This document shows positions 5,176 to 12,070 of a DNA stretch of 14,531 bases, one piece after another. A program made the translations under genes and the position numbers. Each line of letters opens with the position of its first letter. The first letter of the stretch is position 1. The DNA is from Thermofilaceae archaeon (GTDB lineage: Archaea > Thermoproteota > Thermoprotei > Thermofilales > Thermofilaceae). The DNA lies in the NCBI GenBank assembly GCA_027017025.1, contig JALURH010000071.1, forward strand, positions 1 through 14,531, in the 5' to 3' direction. The notes beneath the pieces were generated by a model. That model was not told the origin of the DNA, made no database searches, and saw nothing but the letters and a program-made list of their open reading frames with translations.

Positions 5176-6742
5176 AGTAAAGAGCCTGACATTCACCTAC
5201 CTTGGACAAAATAAACCCGTCCTCAGAAATATCTCTTTTTTTCTAAATAGGGGAGAGTTGCTCCTAGTATTAGGTCCTACTGGTAGTGGTAAAACAACCC
5301 TTGTTCTCACCCTTAATGGAATAATACCCAATTTTATACCAGGGGAACTAGATGGCGAGATAAGAGTATTTGGTAAGGACCCTAGGGAGGAAGGCATAGC
5401 TGAAATGGCTAAACATGTTGGTTTTGTTTTCCAAGATCCAGAATCACAGGTAGTGGCGTTTACGGTAGAGGAGGAGGTAGCTTTCGGGCTAGAAAACCTA
5501 CTTGTACCTATAGAGGAGATTGAGGAGAGAGTAGAGTTCTCCCTGAAGAAAGTTGGTATGTATGAGAAAAGGAAGGATCCAGTAGATAGTTTATCTCTAG
5601 GGCAGAAGCAGAAACTTGCATTAGCCTCGGCTATAGCTCTGTCCCCTAAACTACTTATACTAGATGAGCCAACAGCGCACCTAGATCCAGTGTCGGCCAG
5701 GGAGTTCTACAGCTATGTGAAGGAGCTTAAAGAAGAGGGTACTACAATAATCGTTATTGAACATAGATTAGACTATGTTTTCAACCTTGTTGACAGGATA
5801 CTTTTCCTAGAGAACGGTAATGTAGAAGCATTTGGGTACCTAAATGAGGTACTAGGGAGAGTCGGTATACAAAGGTTGCGTAACGCTGGGATATGGCTCC
5901 CAGAGAATCTGTTGATGAAGACTCGGAGGAAAAACCCTGGTGTAGAGGAAATACGGAAACTAGATGATATCGTACTTGATGCTAAACATATAGGATATGT
6001 ATATCCTGGCGGTAACGTAGCTCTAGTAGATATATCTTTGAAGGTATCTAGAGGAGACGTAACATGTATAATCGGCCCCAACGGTAGCGGAAAAACAACG
6101 TTTTTGAAGATTGCGGCAGGTGTAATGAAACCTACGAAGGGATCCATTAGGGTCTTAGATGGACTTCCCTCACCCAAGAAGGTAGCTTTTGTAATGCAGA
6201 ACCCTGAGCACCAATTTGTAGCTAAAACTGTTATTGAAGACTTAGCCGCTAGTTTTATTGCGGAAGGTTTTACTAGAGATGAAGCTCTCCAGGTAGCTGA
6301 GGAAATACTAAATAAAAAAGGCTTATCTGAGCTGAAAAATAGGTCTCTTTACGAGTTGAGTCAAGGAGAGAAGCGTCTAATATCTATATTATCGATGGCT
6401 GTACTACATAGACCTCTAGTACTAATGGATGAACCCACATTTGGTTTAGATAGAAAATATAGTGTAAAGGTCGTACAAGAAATAATGGAATTGAAGAAAA
6501 ATAAGGTAGGTATAATAGTTGTCACTCATGACACATGGCTTACAACACTAATATGTGATAAAGTGGTGGGTTTTCTTGATGGAAAAACTATCTTCCAGGG
6601 GAGAATAGAAGAGCTTCTAATAGACAGGGAGTTTATGAGGCTCCTTAGGTTTGATATGCCTCCAGGAATAAAGGTATTGTTGGATGAAGGATACAATATT
6701 GAGGAAGCTGTGAGGGAGTATCGTTTAAGACTCGGTGGCTGA
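5159..6742 (+). CDS. ykoD: ECF transporter ATPase, two fused ABC domains (YkoD)
   Basis: This 527-residue cytoplasmic protein powers the ECF importer and combines both ATPases in one chain. Domain 1 has Walker A GPTGSGKTT (39-47), Q-loop FQDPESQ (91-97), signature LSLGQ (145-149), Walker B LLILDEP (165-171) and the switch His in IEHR (200-203). Domain 2 has Walker A GPNGSGKTT (306-314), Q-loop MQNPEHQ (346-352), signature LSQGE (400-404), Walker B LVLMDEP (420-426) and VTHD (455-458). The FQDPESQ and MQNPEHQ Q-loops are typical of ECF ATPases. Both signatures differ from LSGGQ (LSLGQ and LSQGE), yet each keeps the key Ser and Gly. It starts at GTG 5159 inside ykoE and ends 2 bases before ykoC, so the three products are made together. 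The length matches fused YkoD proteins. Confidence 0.92.
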   Translation: MQKAVEVKSLTFTYLGQNKPVLRNISFFLNRGELLLVLGPTGSGKTTLVLTLNGIIPNFIPGELDGEIRVFGKDPREEGIAEMAKHVGFVFQDPESQVVAFTVEEEVAFGLENLLVPIEEIEERVEFSLKKVGMYEKRKDPVDSLSLGQKQKLALASAIALSPKLLILDEPTAHLDPVSAREFYSYVKELKEEGTTIIVIEHRLDYVFNLVDRILFLENGNVEAFGYLNEVLGRVGIQRLRNAGIWLPENLLMKTRRKNPGVEEIRKLDDIVLDAKHIGYVYPGGNVALVDISLKVSRGDVTCIIGPNGSGKTTFLKIAAGVMKPTKGSIRVLDGLPSPKKVAFVMQNPEHQFVAKTVIEDLAASFIAEGFTRDEALQVAEEILNKKGLSELKNRSLYELSQGEKRLISILSMAVLHRPLVLMDEPTFGLDRKYSVKVVQEIMELKKNKVGIIVVTHDTWLTTLICDKVVGFLDGKTIFQGRIEELLIDREFMRLLRFDMPPGIKVLLDEGYNIEEAVREYRLRLGG

Positions 6743-6744
6743 AA

Positions 6745-7527
6745 ATGAGTTTATACTACGAGGGGGATACTGTCCTGCATAGGATGAATCCATTATTTAA
6801 GTTAGCGCTAACGCTGGTAGCATTCATACATATGGTGATTTTCCCCGATTTCACGCCTATCTTGATCCACTTTATAACAAGTATTCTCTTACTAGTTTAT
6901 TCTAAGCCGAGAATCCCTAGGGGGATTGTACTTGGTATAGCTGCAATAGTTCTTGGACATGGGTGGATAAACATGGTTCTCTACAGGAGAGGTAACATTA
7001 CTATAGACCTATATTTTGTTAAGCTAACCCAAGAGGGAATAGTACTCGGCTTACTTTTAGCGCTGAGAGTAGCGACAATAGCTCTGTACTCGTTAACGGT
7101 AGCGGCTACAACAAATCCTAGAGACTTAGCTGTAAGCCTCACTAGACAGCTAGGAATAAATTATCGGTATTCGTACGCTACCTACGTTACATTCAGGATG
7201 GCGCCAATAGTCTATAGGGATTTATCCAATATACTTATTGCTAGGAAAATAAGGGGCTATAAGGGGCCTAGGAGCCCCATAAAAAGGATAGTATCTATAT
7301 TCACTCCCCTACTTGCCTTAGTAGTCAAGAGGTCTATAACACTAAGCCTATCTATGGAGAGTAGGGGGTTTGGCGCCTATGAGAGCAGGTTTTTCTTTAG
7401 AGATGTAAAGACTTCGAGGATAGACTATATAATCTTAGGGGCATATCTTACATATCTCTCCATAATCACTATAGTGCTAGCCTACCTAGGTGTTTTAGGA
7501 AAAATACTTTATCTTGTAGAAGAGTAA
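6745..7527 (+). CDS. ykoC: ECF transporter transmembrane coupling component (YkoC/EcfT)
   Basis: This 260-residue membrane protein couples the ATPase to the S-component. It has the EcfT layout: about five hydrophobic segments and two cytoplasmic coupling helices, each ending in an Arg-Gly signature, ARKIRG (166-171) and MESRGFG (204-210). These helices insert into the ATPase grooves. The N-terminal DTVLHRMNPLFKL is the usual EcfT opening. The ATG at 6745 is preceded by GGTGG 6 bases upstream, inside the end of ykoD. It closes the ykoEDC operon. It could in principle also serve the solitary S-component at 11536-12030, as shared ECF modules do, but no sequence feature shows this. Confidence 0.9.
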   Translation: MSLYYEGDTVLHRMNPLFKLALTLVAFIHMVIFPDFTPILIHFITSILLLVYSKPRIPRGIVLGIAAIVLGHGWINMVLYRRGNITIDLYFVKLTQEGIVLGLLLALRVATIALYSLTVAATTNPRDLAVSLTRQLGINYRYSYATYVTFRMAPIVYRDLSNILIARKIRGYKGPRSPIKRIVSIFTPLLALVVKRSITLSLSMESRGFGAYESRFFFRDVKTSRIDYIILGAYLTYLSIITIVLAYLGVLGKILYLVEE

Positions 7528-7588
7528 TAGCTGCTTCCTATAAGTGTTGCTCCAAGTAACCCATATTTACTGGCTGCGGAAATCTAGA

Positions 7589-7596
7589 TGCTTAAA
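7589..7596 (+). promoter_or_regulatory. TATA box of the exchanger gene
   Basis: CTTAAAAG is centred near 7593, about 28 bp before the GTG at 7621. There is no ribosome site, so a leaderless transcript separate from ykoEDC is likely. Confidence 0.4.
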
Positions 7597-7620
7597 AGCT
7601 TGTTTATGTATCAAAAATAA

Positions 7621-8661
7621 GTGAGTAGGAGGAGGCTTTCTGGAATAATCTTATTGATTTTCTCGGGTATATTGCTAGCTATAACTAGGCAAGAAAACAT
7701 AGCTTTCTCGATAGCTGCATTCCTCCTAGGTTTATTACTTGTTGTCCTCACAAGTGAGCCGGTGATTAAGGGTTTCAAGGGTTTCAGCGAGTATACAGGT
7801 CTCTCAGAATACATGGTGGGGGTTATCTCTAGCTTAGCTTCTAATCTCCCAGAAACTATCCTAGCTATATTTATGGCTTTCTCGCCTCATCTAAGGGAGG
7901 TAACCATATTGACTATAATGCTCACCTCAGCGTTTAACGGCTTACTACTGGGTATACTGGTTATAATGCTAACATATGGGGGAGGGAGCATTGAGGTGCC
8001 AAAAGAGGCGCTTGAACAGGATGTAGAGATAATGAGAATAACGATTTCCTTCAGCGTAATAATCCTGGGAACAGGCTTAATACTAAATATTTTCCACGGA
8101 GACCCGTACCTCCCCTGGGAGGTCCCTGTTTTCCTCCTTTTATCCTACATAAGTTACCTATACTTTATGTCGAGGAAATCCAGGAAGACAGCTAAGGTTT
8201 TAGAGACTAGATCAAAAAGATGGTTATATCCCTTGCTACTAGGTATTATAGGAATACTTGTTAGCGCGGAGCTGATATCTAGTGCATCAGAGTACTTTGT
8301 GCATACACTTAATCTCCACGTAGTTATAGCAGCGACACTAATAGCGTTTGCTGGCAGCGTGCCCGAGCATGGCTTAGCTATCATCGGGGCACGTAAAGGG
8401 CATATTGAACTAGGGGTATCAAACCTGATTTCAGGTGTTGTTCAGAGCATAATGCTAGTATTCCCCATAATAGCCCTAATAGTGCCAGTATACCTTGATG
8501 GATACGTCCTATACCAGTTCCTAGCTATAGCAGCGACACTATGGATAGTTAAGAAAGCTATAGTGGATGACGGGAAACTAACTGTTGACGAAGGAGTATC
8601 TATACTCATAGCTCATCTCCTGGGGATAATCCTCTTCGATGAACTAAGTTGGCTAATTTAA
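7621..8661 (+). CDS. Sodium/calcium exchanger-family membrane protein
   Basis: This 346-residue protein belongs to the cation/Ca2+ exchanger (CaCA) superfamily and probably swaps Ca2+ for Na+ or H+ across the membrane. Two halves of about five membrane helices each carry the inverted alpha repeats. Alpha-1 is GVISSLASNLPETILAI (67-83) and alpha-2 is LIAFAGSVPEHGLAIIGARK (240-259), continuing into SNLISGVVQS (267-276). The acidic residues E78 and E249 correspond to the ion-binding glutamates of the family. A charged loop (about 184-200, SRKSRKTAKVLETRSKR) joins the halves. The usual GNxxGSN/GS motif is weak: SAFNGLLLG takes its place in the first half. The start is GTG 7621 with a TATA box 28 bp upstream and no ribosome site. 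The actual ion has not been shown. Confidence 0.8.
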   Translation: MSRRRLSGIILLIFSGILLAITRQENIAFSIAAFLLGLLLVVLTSEPVIKGFKGFSEYTGLSEYMVGVISSLASNLPETILAIFMAFSPHLREVTILTIMLTSAFNGLLLGILVIMLTYGGGSIEVPKEALEQDVEIMRITISFSVIILGTGLILNIFHGDPYLPWEVPVFLLLSYISYLYFMSRKSRKTAKVLETRSKRWLYPLLLGIIGILVSAELISSASEYFVHTLNLHVVIAATLIAFAGSVPEHGLAIIGARKGHIELGVSNLISGVVQSIMLVFPIIALIVPVYLDGYVLYQFLAIAATLWIVKKAIVDDGKLTVDEGVSILIAHLLGIILFDELSWLI

Positions 8662-8674
8662 TAGTGCTGTAGTG

Positions 8675-8680
8675 TTTTTT
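8675..8680 (+). terminator. T6 run after the exchanger gene
   Basis: TTTTTT follows the exchanger stop by 13 bases, a typical archaeal termination signal. Confidence 0.45.
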
Positions 8681-8734
8681 CGTTAGCATCCTTATCTATG
8701 GATCTAAGTTCATTCGGTCCTAGGTAGATTCATC

Positions 8735-8756
8735 GAGATTAAATCGCGTTAATCTC
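8735..8756. terminator. 8-bp hairpin between convergent genes
   Basis: GAGATTAA (8735-8742) and TTAATCTC (8749-8756) pair perfectly around ATCGCG. Its place between the ends of two convergent genes fits a structure that limits read-through in both directions. It lacks a long T-run of its own. Confidence 0.4.
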
Positions 8757-8848
8757 TTTCGGAATAGTGAGGAGGAGACACAGCTTTCTCGAATCCTGAG
8801 AAAATAATCTTAGATTTCCTTTACCTGTTGGGGGCTATGAACCAGTTT

Positions 8849-9718
8849 TTACCTCTTGGCAGAATTTTCCCTCTTCTCCTGTAGTAGCTTCTCTATGCGT
8901 TCTATGCCTAGAGCTGTTCTCCTCAAGTATTCTTCCCCCATTACGGCTAGACCCAGTATAGTCTCTCTAATTCTCTCAGAGTTTTTTATACCGTAGAGCG
9001 AGTTATGTGGTCTAGGCTTAAAGTCAAAAATTGTCCTAAAACCTCCAACGCTGGTAGACACGGGCGTCTTGGGGATCTTCGTCTCGGCTAGAACTATGCT
9101 ACCTGTCTCCCCAAGCCCTATCTGGCTAGCGGTTACTGGAATGATATGGCCGAAACCGGTTATTCTGCCGAGAAGCGGTTTAAGGACAACTACGTCTTCA
9201 ATCTTAGAGAGTAAAACGCTTCTCTCAGTTTTGGAGATTAATCCTCCGCGTAGAACTATAGTGTGGTTGGTAATATAATACTCGTAGCTTCTCCTGTAGA
9301 ACTCGACCCCAATAAATGCTACAATACACGCAACTAGGTAGAGAACAACTCTACTGTAGAAATCGCTTAAAGACAATAGCCCTAGCCCGCGGGCAAGCTC
9401 GGGTACCGTTAATACAGCTACATAGAATATAAGTGGTCTAAGCGAGATCTTAACAACCCACAGGGCTAAACCTAGGATTAGCGTCAGAGCCCACGACAAT
9501 GAGAGCACCAGGAACTCGTACCCCGAGGTACCTGGGAACATCCACTTAAAATACTCAGCTAGCTGTATGAGAGCTGCCTTCATTCCGGGGGGAAGTGTCT
9601 GGAGCAGTATGATGGTTAAAACAAGTACAGTTATTGGAAGGGTATAGCTAACATAGTATCCTAGGAAGGATGCGAACGTAGGCTTACCTCTCCAATAAAT
9701 ACTTATGGTGCTAGACAT
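8849..9718 (-). CDS. bPH2 (YdbS/YdbT-like) domain membrane protein
   Basis: This 289-residue protein has two pairs of hydrophobic segments (about residues 20-42, 64-87, 93-110 and 121-141). They are followed by a bacterial PH-like domain of the YdbS/bPH2 family (about 145-215), recognised by YYITNHTIVLRGGLISKTER and the SKIEDVVVLKPLLGRITGFG stretch. The end (about 250-289) is an amphipathic, highly charged helix (EYLRRTALGIERIEKLLQEK), perhaps a coiled coil. The role of this family is poorly known, and membrane-surface binding or stress roles have been suggested for bacterial relatives. The ATG at 9718 follows a weak TAGGAT. The gene lies 69 bp downstream of the small CxxC protein on the same strand, so the two may be co-transcribed. 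Confidence 0.75.
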   Translation of the reverse strand: MSSTISIYWRGKPTFASFLGYYVSYTLPITVLVLTIILLQTLPPGMKAALIQLAEYFKWMFPGTSGYEFLVLSLSWALTLILGLALWVVKISLRPLIFYVAVLTVPELARGLGLLSLSDFYSRVVLYLVACIVAFIGVEFYRRSYEYYITNHTIVLRGGLISKTERSVLLSKIEDVVVLKPLLGRITGFGHIIPVTASQIGLGETGSIVLAETKIPKTPVSTSVGGFRTIFDFKPRPHNSLYGIKNSERIRETILGLAVMGEEYLRRTALGIERIEKLLQEKRENSAKR

Positions 9719-9787
9719 ATCCTAGATACCTAAATCCATAATACCTAGTTAAGACTCATATGGTTTATCCTCACAGTAAATAGCTCA

Positions 9788-10054
9788 CTAAGTGCCGAAA
9801 GAATACTCAGGTAGATTATCTAAGTAATCTACTCTGAATACATCAATCCTATAGGCGCTACGAATACTAGGGTTCTCGAGAATCTTCTCCACATTAGTTT
9901 CCTCGGGGTCAAAATATATGTACGCATTGCCTCTCCGATCTACATCAGTTCTAATAACCCCCGGGATTTTGAGGAGCCATATTTTAATTATCTCGCCGCA
10001 ACTCGTACACCCGATACTAGTAAATCTCGCGTGAATTACTCCGATCTTCTTCAT
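9788..10054 (-). CDS. Small HMA-like protein with CxxC motif
   Basis: This 88-residue protein resembles heavy-metal-associated (HMA) domains. A beta strand IGVIHARFTS leads into GCTSCGEIIKIWLLKIPGV (about residues 14-32), where the CTSC pair would bind Cu+ or another soft metal at the start of helix 1. Strands VIRTDVDRRGNAYIYFDPEE and a second helix then follow as in the ferredoxin-like HMA fold. The usual Met two positions before the first Cys is replaced by Ile, and a 20-residue tail (DVFRVDYLDNLPEYSFGT) follows the domain. I use the ATG at 10054; a TTG directly before it (10057) is in frame. No metal-transporting ATPase is nearby, so the role as metallochaperone or thiol protein is inferred. 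Confidence 0.65.
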   Translation of the reverse strand: MKKIGVIHARFTSIGCTSCGEIIKIWLLKIPGVIRTDVDRRGNAYIYFDPEETNVEKILENPSIRSAYRIDVFRVDYLDNLPEYSFGT

Positions 10055-10158
10055 CAAGATCTAAATCCCCGAGGTAGAGATAAACATAGTTTTCGGTAGA
10101 TTGGGGCAGCAGAAACGTTAGATTGTAGCTTTCTGTATCTGTGTCTTTCCGTGTCTGA

Positions 10159-10398
10159 ATAAGTTTTTATCGTGTTACTAAAGCTGGGTGGGGCGATGGG
10201 AGCAGTGCTCCAAGCTCCACAGAGCTAACCATAGACGGGGGCGTGCCGTAGGCCTCAATAACCACCCATGATCCTACGGGATGAGCAGAAGTAGCGAGCC
10301 CTCTAGGCGAAGCTGAAACCGATGAAAACCATATCACAACAAAATATATAGAGTGTACGGTTAGAGGAGACGGCTCACTTAATAGTGCGGAGAATTAA
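10159..10398 (+). pseudogene. Interrupted coding-like tail, possibly the 3' end of a TnpB gene
   Basis: One plus-strand frame is closed only by TGA at 10156-10158, TAG at 10249-10251, TGA at 10282-10284 and TAA at 10396-10398. Between the stops it reads like a protein tail: KAGWGDGSSAPSSTELTIDG, ASITTHDPTG, and AEVASPLGEAETDENH followed by ITTKYIECTVRGDG. The Gly/Ser/Thr-rich, unstructured style is reminiscent of C-terminal tails of IS200/IS605-type TnpB proteins. I rely on impression and not on a match. No catalytic TnpB motif is present. If it is TnpB, only the last part of the element remains. The same bases also look like structured RNA, and the two readings are compatible because TnpB guide RNAs overlap the gene's 3' end. 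Confidence 0.3.
10185..10330 (+). ncRNA. Candidate structured RNA with UACG tetraloop and tandem G-A motif
   Basis: Several plus-strand hairpins lie close together: GGAGC/GCTCC (10199-10211), AGCTC/GAGCT around CACA (10213-10226), ATCC/GGAT closed by a stable UACG tetraloop (10271-10282), and AGC-GA-GCC paired with GGC-GA-A-GCT (10293-10314). The last has back-to-back G-A pairs next to a bulged A, as in kink-turn-like motifs. TGGGTGG (10185-10191) and CCACCCA (10262-10268) could form an enclosing 7-bp stem. A TATA-like sequence at 10162-10170 would start a transcript near 10192, which would lose the left arm of the enclosing stem. GC-rich islands between genes of AT-rich hyperthermophiles often mark structured RNAs. 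No known RNA family was recognised. Confidence 0.35.
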
Positions 10399-10421
10399 GC
10401 CTTAAACGTCGCAATACATAA

Positions 10422-11267
10422 CTATACTTTAATCTCTAAGTATTTTACTACGAAAATTAGTAGGCATACTAATCCCCATACTAACCGCCCCACGAGGAAA
10501 ATCTGGAAGGCTTCTTCACCCCATCCCTTAAGGAACGCTACTAAGACCGGTAATTCATAGAAGAATACATAGTTTAGGATTATTCCCAGTGAATTCCTAC
10601 ATAAGTGATAAATTAACGGGCATATAATGCCTAGAAAAACTATATCATCTGGCTTCCACTCCCCAGTTAAGAGAGGCAAGTTATAAAATGGTATGAAGAG
10701 AGCAGATATCAAAGGAACTACATACTTCTTAAGCTTCCCAAACAAGACCTCATAGGGGAAAGCCTGCATAAAGGCGAAATGAATTGTGCCCGAGACGAGC
10801 CAGAGTACAGTAGCCGCAACGGGCAATAGTTTAGGGTCTATATGGTCAAACCAAGGGGTCGAAGAATACATGTAGGCACTCTCGACGAGTTTAGCTAGAG
10901 GATTTACCCCGAGAAACAAGTATGCTAGTGTCGCCAATATTAAGTTTAGTGCCGCGAAAAAAGCGGCTGTGACTATTAGGCTCTCCAGCAACCCCTCTTT
11001 CTTTAATCCAATATACTCTCTAAACGCTCTTCCACCTATCTTTCTATAAAACGCATAGGCAATTAAAAGGAATACAGATAGCAATAAAATGTTGATTAAG
11101 AATACAAAAACCGGTTTATCCGCTATTGTACCTGCTGTGTATATAAGAATTAAGAATGCCATGCCGTAGGAGACCACATATGTAACTATATAGTACGCTA
11201 CCGTTATCTTCACACGTTCACAAATATCCATAAATATCCCCAGGGTGCCGCTATCACGAATAACCAT
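10422..11267 (-). CDS. CPBP-like polytopic membrane protein with degenerate active site
   Basis: This 281-residue protein has about eight hydrophobic segments and resembles CPBP (Abi/CAAX-prenyl protease 2) membrane proteins. The family's EExxxR motif appears degraded as YEVLFGK in AFPYEVLFGKL: the first Glu is Tyr, the second Glu is kept, and Arg is Gly. Motif 2 (FxxxH) is FIPFYN with no His. The third motif, HxxxN, is intact as HLCRN. Without the first Glu and the His it is probably not an active protease. The assignment is tentative. The start is uncertain. ATG 11267 lies only 4 bp after a good TATA box (GTATAAAC, 11271-11279), so ATG 11231 (12 codons in, with GGGGAT ahead) may be the true start unless a weaker TATA near 11302-11312 is used. 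Confidence 0.5.
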   Translation of the reverse strand: MVIRDSGTLGIFMDICERVKITVAYYIVTYVVSYGMAFLILIYTAGTIADKPVFVFLINILLLSVFLLIAYAFYRKIGGRAFREYIGLKKEGLLESLIVTAAFFAALNLILATLAYLFLGVNPLAKLVESAYMYSSTPWFDHIDPKLLPVAATVLWLVSGTIHFAFMQAFPYEVLFGKLKKYVVPLISALFIPFYNLPLLTGEWKPDDIVFLGIICPLIYHLCRNSLGIILNYVFFYELPVLVAFLKGWGEEAFQIFLVGRLVWGLVCLLIFVVKYLEIKV

Positions 11268-11372
11268 AATGTTTATACCTTTATTTATTTTCTTGCATTC
11301 TTAATACATAAAAAACAACCGAGTTTTTAGAAAATATCACCGTAAAGCATAGATTTTTAATACGGCTTGAAA

Positions 11373-11387
11373 GAACACTTGCTGTTC
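11373..11387 (-). terminator. Hairpin with short T-run, possible end of the S-component transcript
   Basis: Read on the minus strand, GAACA and TGTTC pair around a 5-base loop and TTTC follows. It lies about 150 bases beyond the S-component stop at 11536. The T-run is short, so the call is weak. Confidence 0.25.
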
Positions 11388-11391
11388 GTGG

Positions 11392-11507
11392 TATGTGGTG
11401 CCCTGATAGCCCCTCAATATGGAATGAAAACCTGACCAGAGAAGGAAGCCTGTGCAGGTTTCCACAATTTCCGAAATACCAAAAAATAACGCACGGGCAA
11501 CCACATA
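11392..11507. ncRNA. Candidate structured RNA enclosed by a 12-bp long-range stem
   Basis: TATGTGGTGCCC (11392-11403) pairs with GGGCAACCACATA (11495-11507) over 12 bp with a single bulged A at 11499. Within it GGAAGCCT (11444-11451) pairs with AGGTTTCC (11456-11463) over 8 bp including one G-U, with a 4-base loop. A TATA-like TTTTTAATA at 11353-11361 would start a plus-strand transcript near 11383, just before the stem. On the minus strand the same element would be the 3' region of the S-component mRNA. Which strand is used is unknown and no RNA family was recognised. Confidence 0.4.
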
Positions 11508-11535
11508 GACTATTTATGGCGGGGAATGGGAAAAA

Positions 11536-12030
11536 CTATTTCTCTAGCCTACTAATAACCCCAGATTTCTCTACAGCTTTTGCTACAGGGATAGCGATAA
11601 TTACTGAAACAAGGGTTTGCCCAAAGAAATCCCTAATGAATGATAGGATAGCTAGAGCAAACCCCTTTATAAAGACATTTACAGCGAAGTATGTTAGAGA
11701 CATAACTAAACCTGCCGTGAATAACAGTATAGCTTGCCACAATGTACCCTTTTTCCTCCCGAAACCAGCAATATAGCCCTGTAACCCATGTGCAACTAGG
11801 GTAACATACCACCTTGGGTAACCAACTATCATATCAGCTACAACTGGTCCAATGATCCCTACTAATAACCCAACTCTAGAGCCAAATAAGAGGGCTGCCA
11901 GATAGATAGCTGAATCACCTATGTGGGTGTATCCCCCAGTTGGCGAGGGAATAGCTGTGAAGAAGGTGAGTAGTGCACATAGCGTGGAGAAGGCGGCAAC
12001 AAGCGTTATCTCGATAGTTTTCCTCAACAA
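11536..12030 (-). CDS. ECF-type vitamin transporter substrate-binding (S) component, solitary
   Basis: This membrane protein of about 164 residues belongs to the ECF S-component group of riboflavin/HMP-type transporters (ECF-ribofla_trS, formerly DUF1393). Typical parts are VAAFSTLCALLTFF near the N-terminus, then PSPTGGYTHIGDSAIYLAAL, LFGSRVGLLVGIIGPVVADM and GYPRWYVTLVAHGLQGYIAG. The GD-(T/S)-IYLAALLFG and ADMIVGYP blocks line the vitamin pocket. No ATPase or T-component adjoins it, so it must share a module, possibly YkoDC. The frame opens at TTG 12096, but the codons before 12030 are AT-rich promoter-like DNA (TATA at about 12058-12066) that overlaps the upstream gene. I prefer TTG 12030, which has GGTGA 4 bases upstream. 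Which vitamin it binds is not determined; the nearby thiamine regulator and importer make HMP or thiamine a reasonable guess. Confidence 0.78.
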   Translation of the reverse strand: MLRKTIEITLVAAFSTLCALLTFFTAIPSPTGGYTHIGDSAIYLAALLFGSRVGLLVGIIGPVVADMIVGYPRWYVTLVAHGLQGYIAGFGRKKGTLWQAILLFTAGLVMSLTYFAVNVFIKGFALAILSFIRDFFGQTLVSVIIAIPVAKAVEKSGVISRLEK

Positions 12031-12057
12031 TTTGTCACCATAAGTAGAAAAAGGATT

Positions 12058-12066
12058 TAAGATATA
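12058..12066 (-). promoter_or_regulatory. TATA box of the solitary S-component gene
   Basis: Minus-strand TTTTATATC is centred about 32 bp before TTG 12030, predicting a transcript start near 12036. It also argues against the far-upstream TTG at 12096. Confidence 0.4.
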
Positions 12067-12070
12067 AAAT

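Larger units (their letters stand above)
10058..10421. other. 364-bp non-coding region with a GC-rich centre
   Basis: No intact gene lies here. AT-rich flanks surround a GC-rich centre (about 10183-10320) described in the two following entries. A TATA-like AGTTTTTAT at 10162-10170 points into the centre on the plus strand. Confidence 0.5.
11268..11535. other. 268-bp non-coding region with pairing segments
   Basis: No convincing gene is present; a plus-strand frame crossing it is a shadow of the S-component gene. It contains the promoter region of the membrane protein at 10422-11267, a hairpin GAACA/TGTTC (11373-11387) and the stem-enclosed element at 11392-11507. Confidence 0.5.

Noticed and set aside
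5773..6177. 134-codon minus-strand frame inside ykoD
   Set aside because: It is the antisense of the second ATPase domain, with Walker motifs on the plus strand.
10279..10330. C/D-box sRNA (GATGA ... CTGA ... GATGA)
   Set aside because: The spacing of the boxes is wrong and no second CTGA follows, although the GA motifs are kept as evidence for a structured RNA.
11396..11436. TPP riboswitch
   Set aside because: Only scattered words are similar. The conserved CTGAGA and GAACCTGAT core in correct order is missing, and no thiamine gene follows on that strand.
11393..11776. 127-codon plus-strand frame crossing into the S-component gene
   Set aside because: More than half is antisense to a membrane protein with family motifs, and the rest is the stem-forming non-coding element. 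There is no ribosome site.
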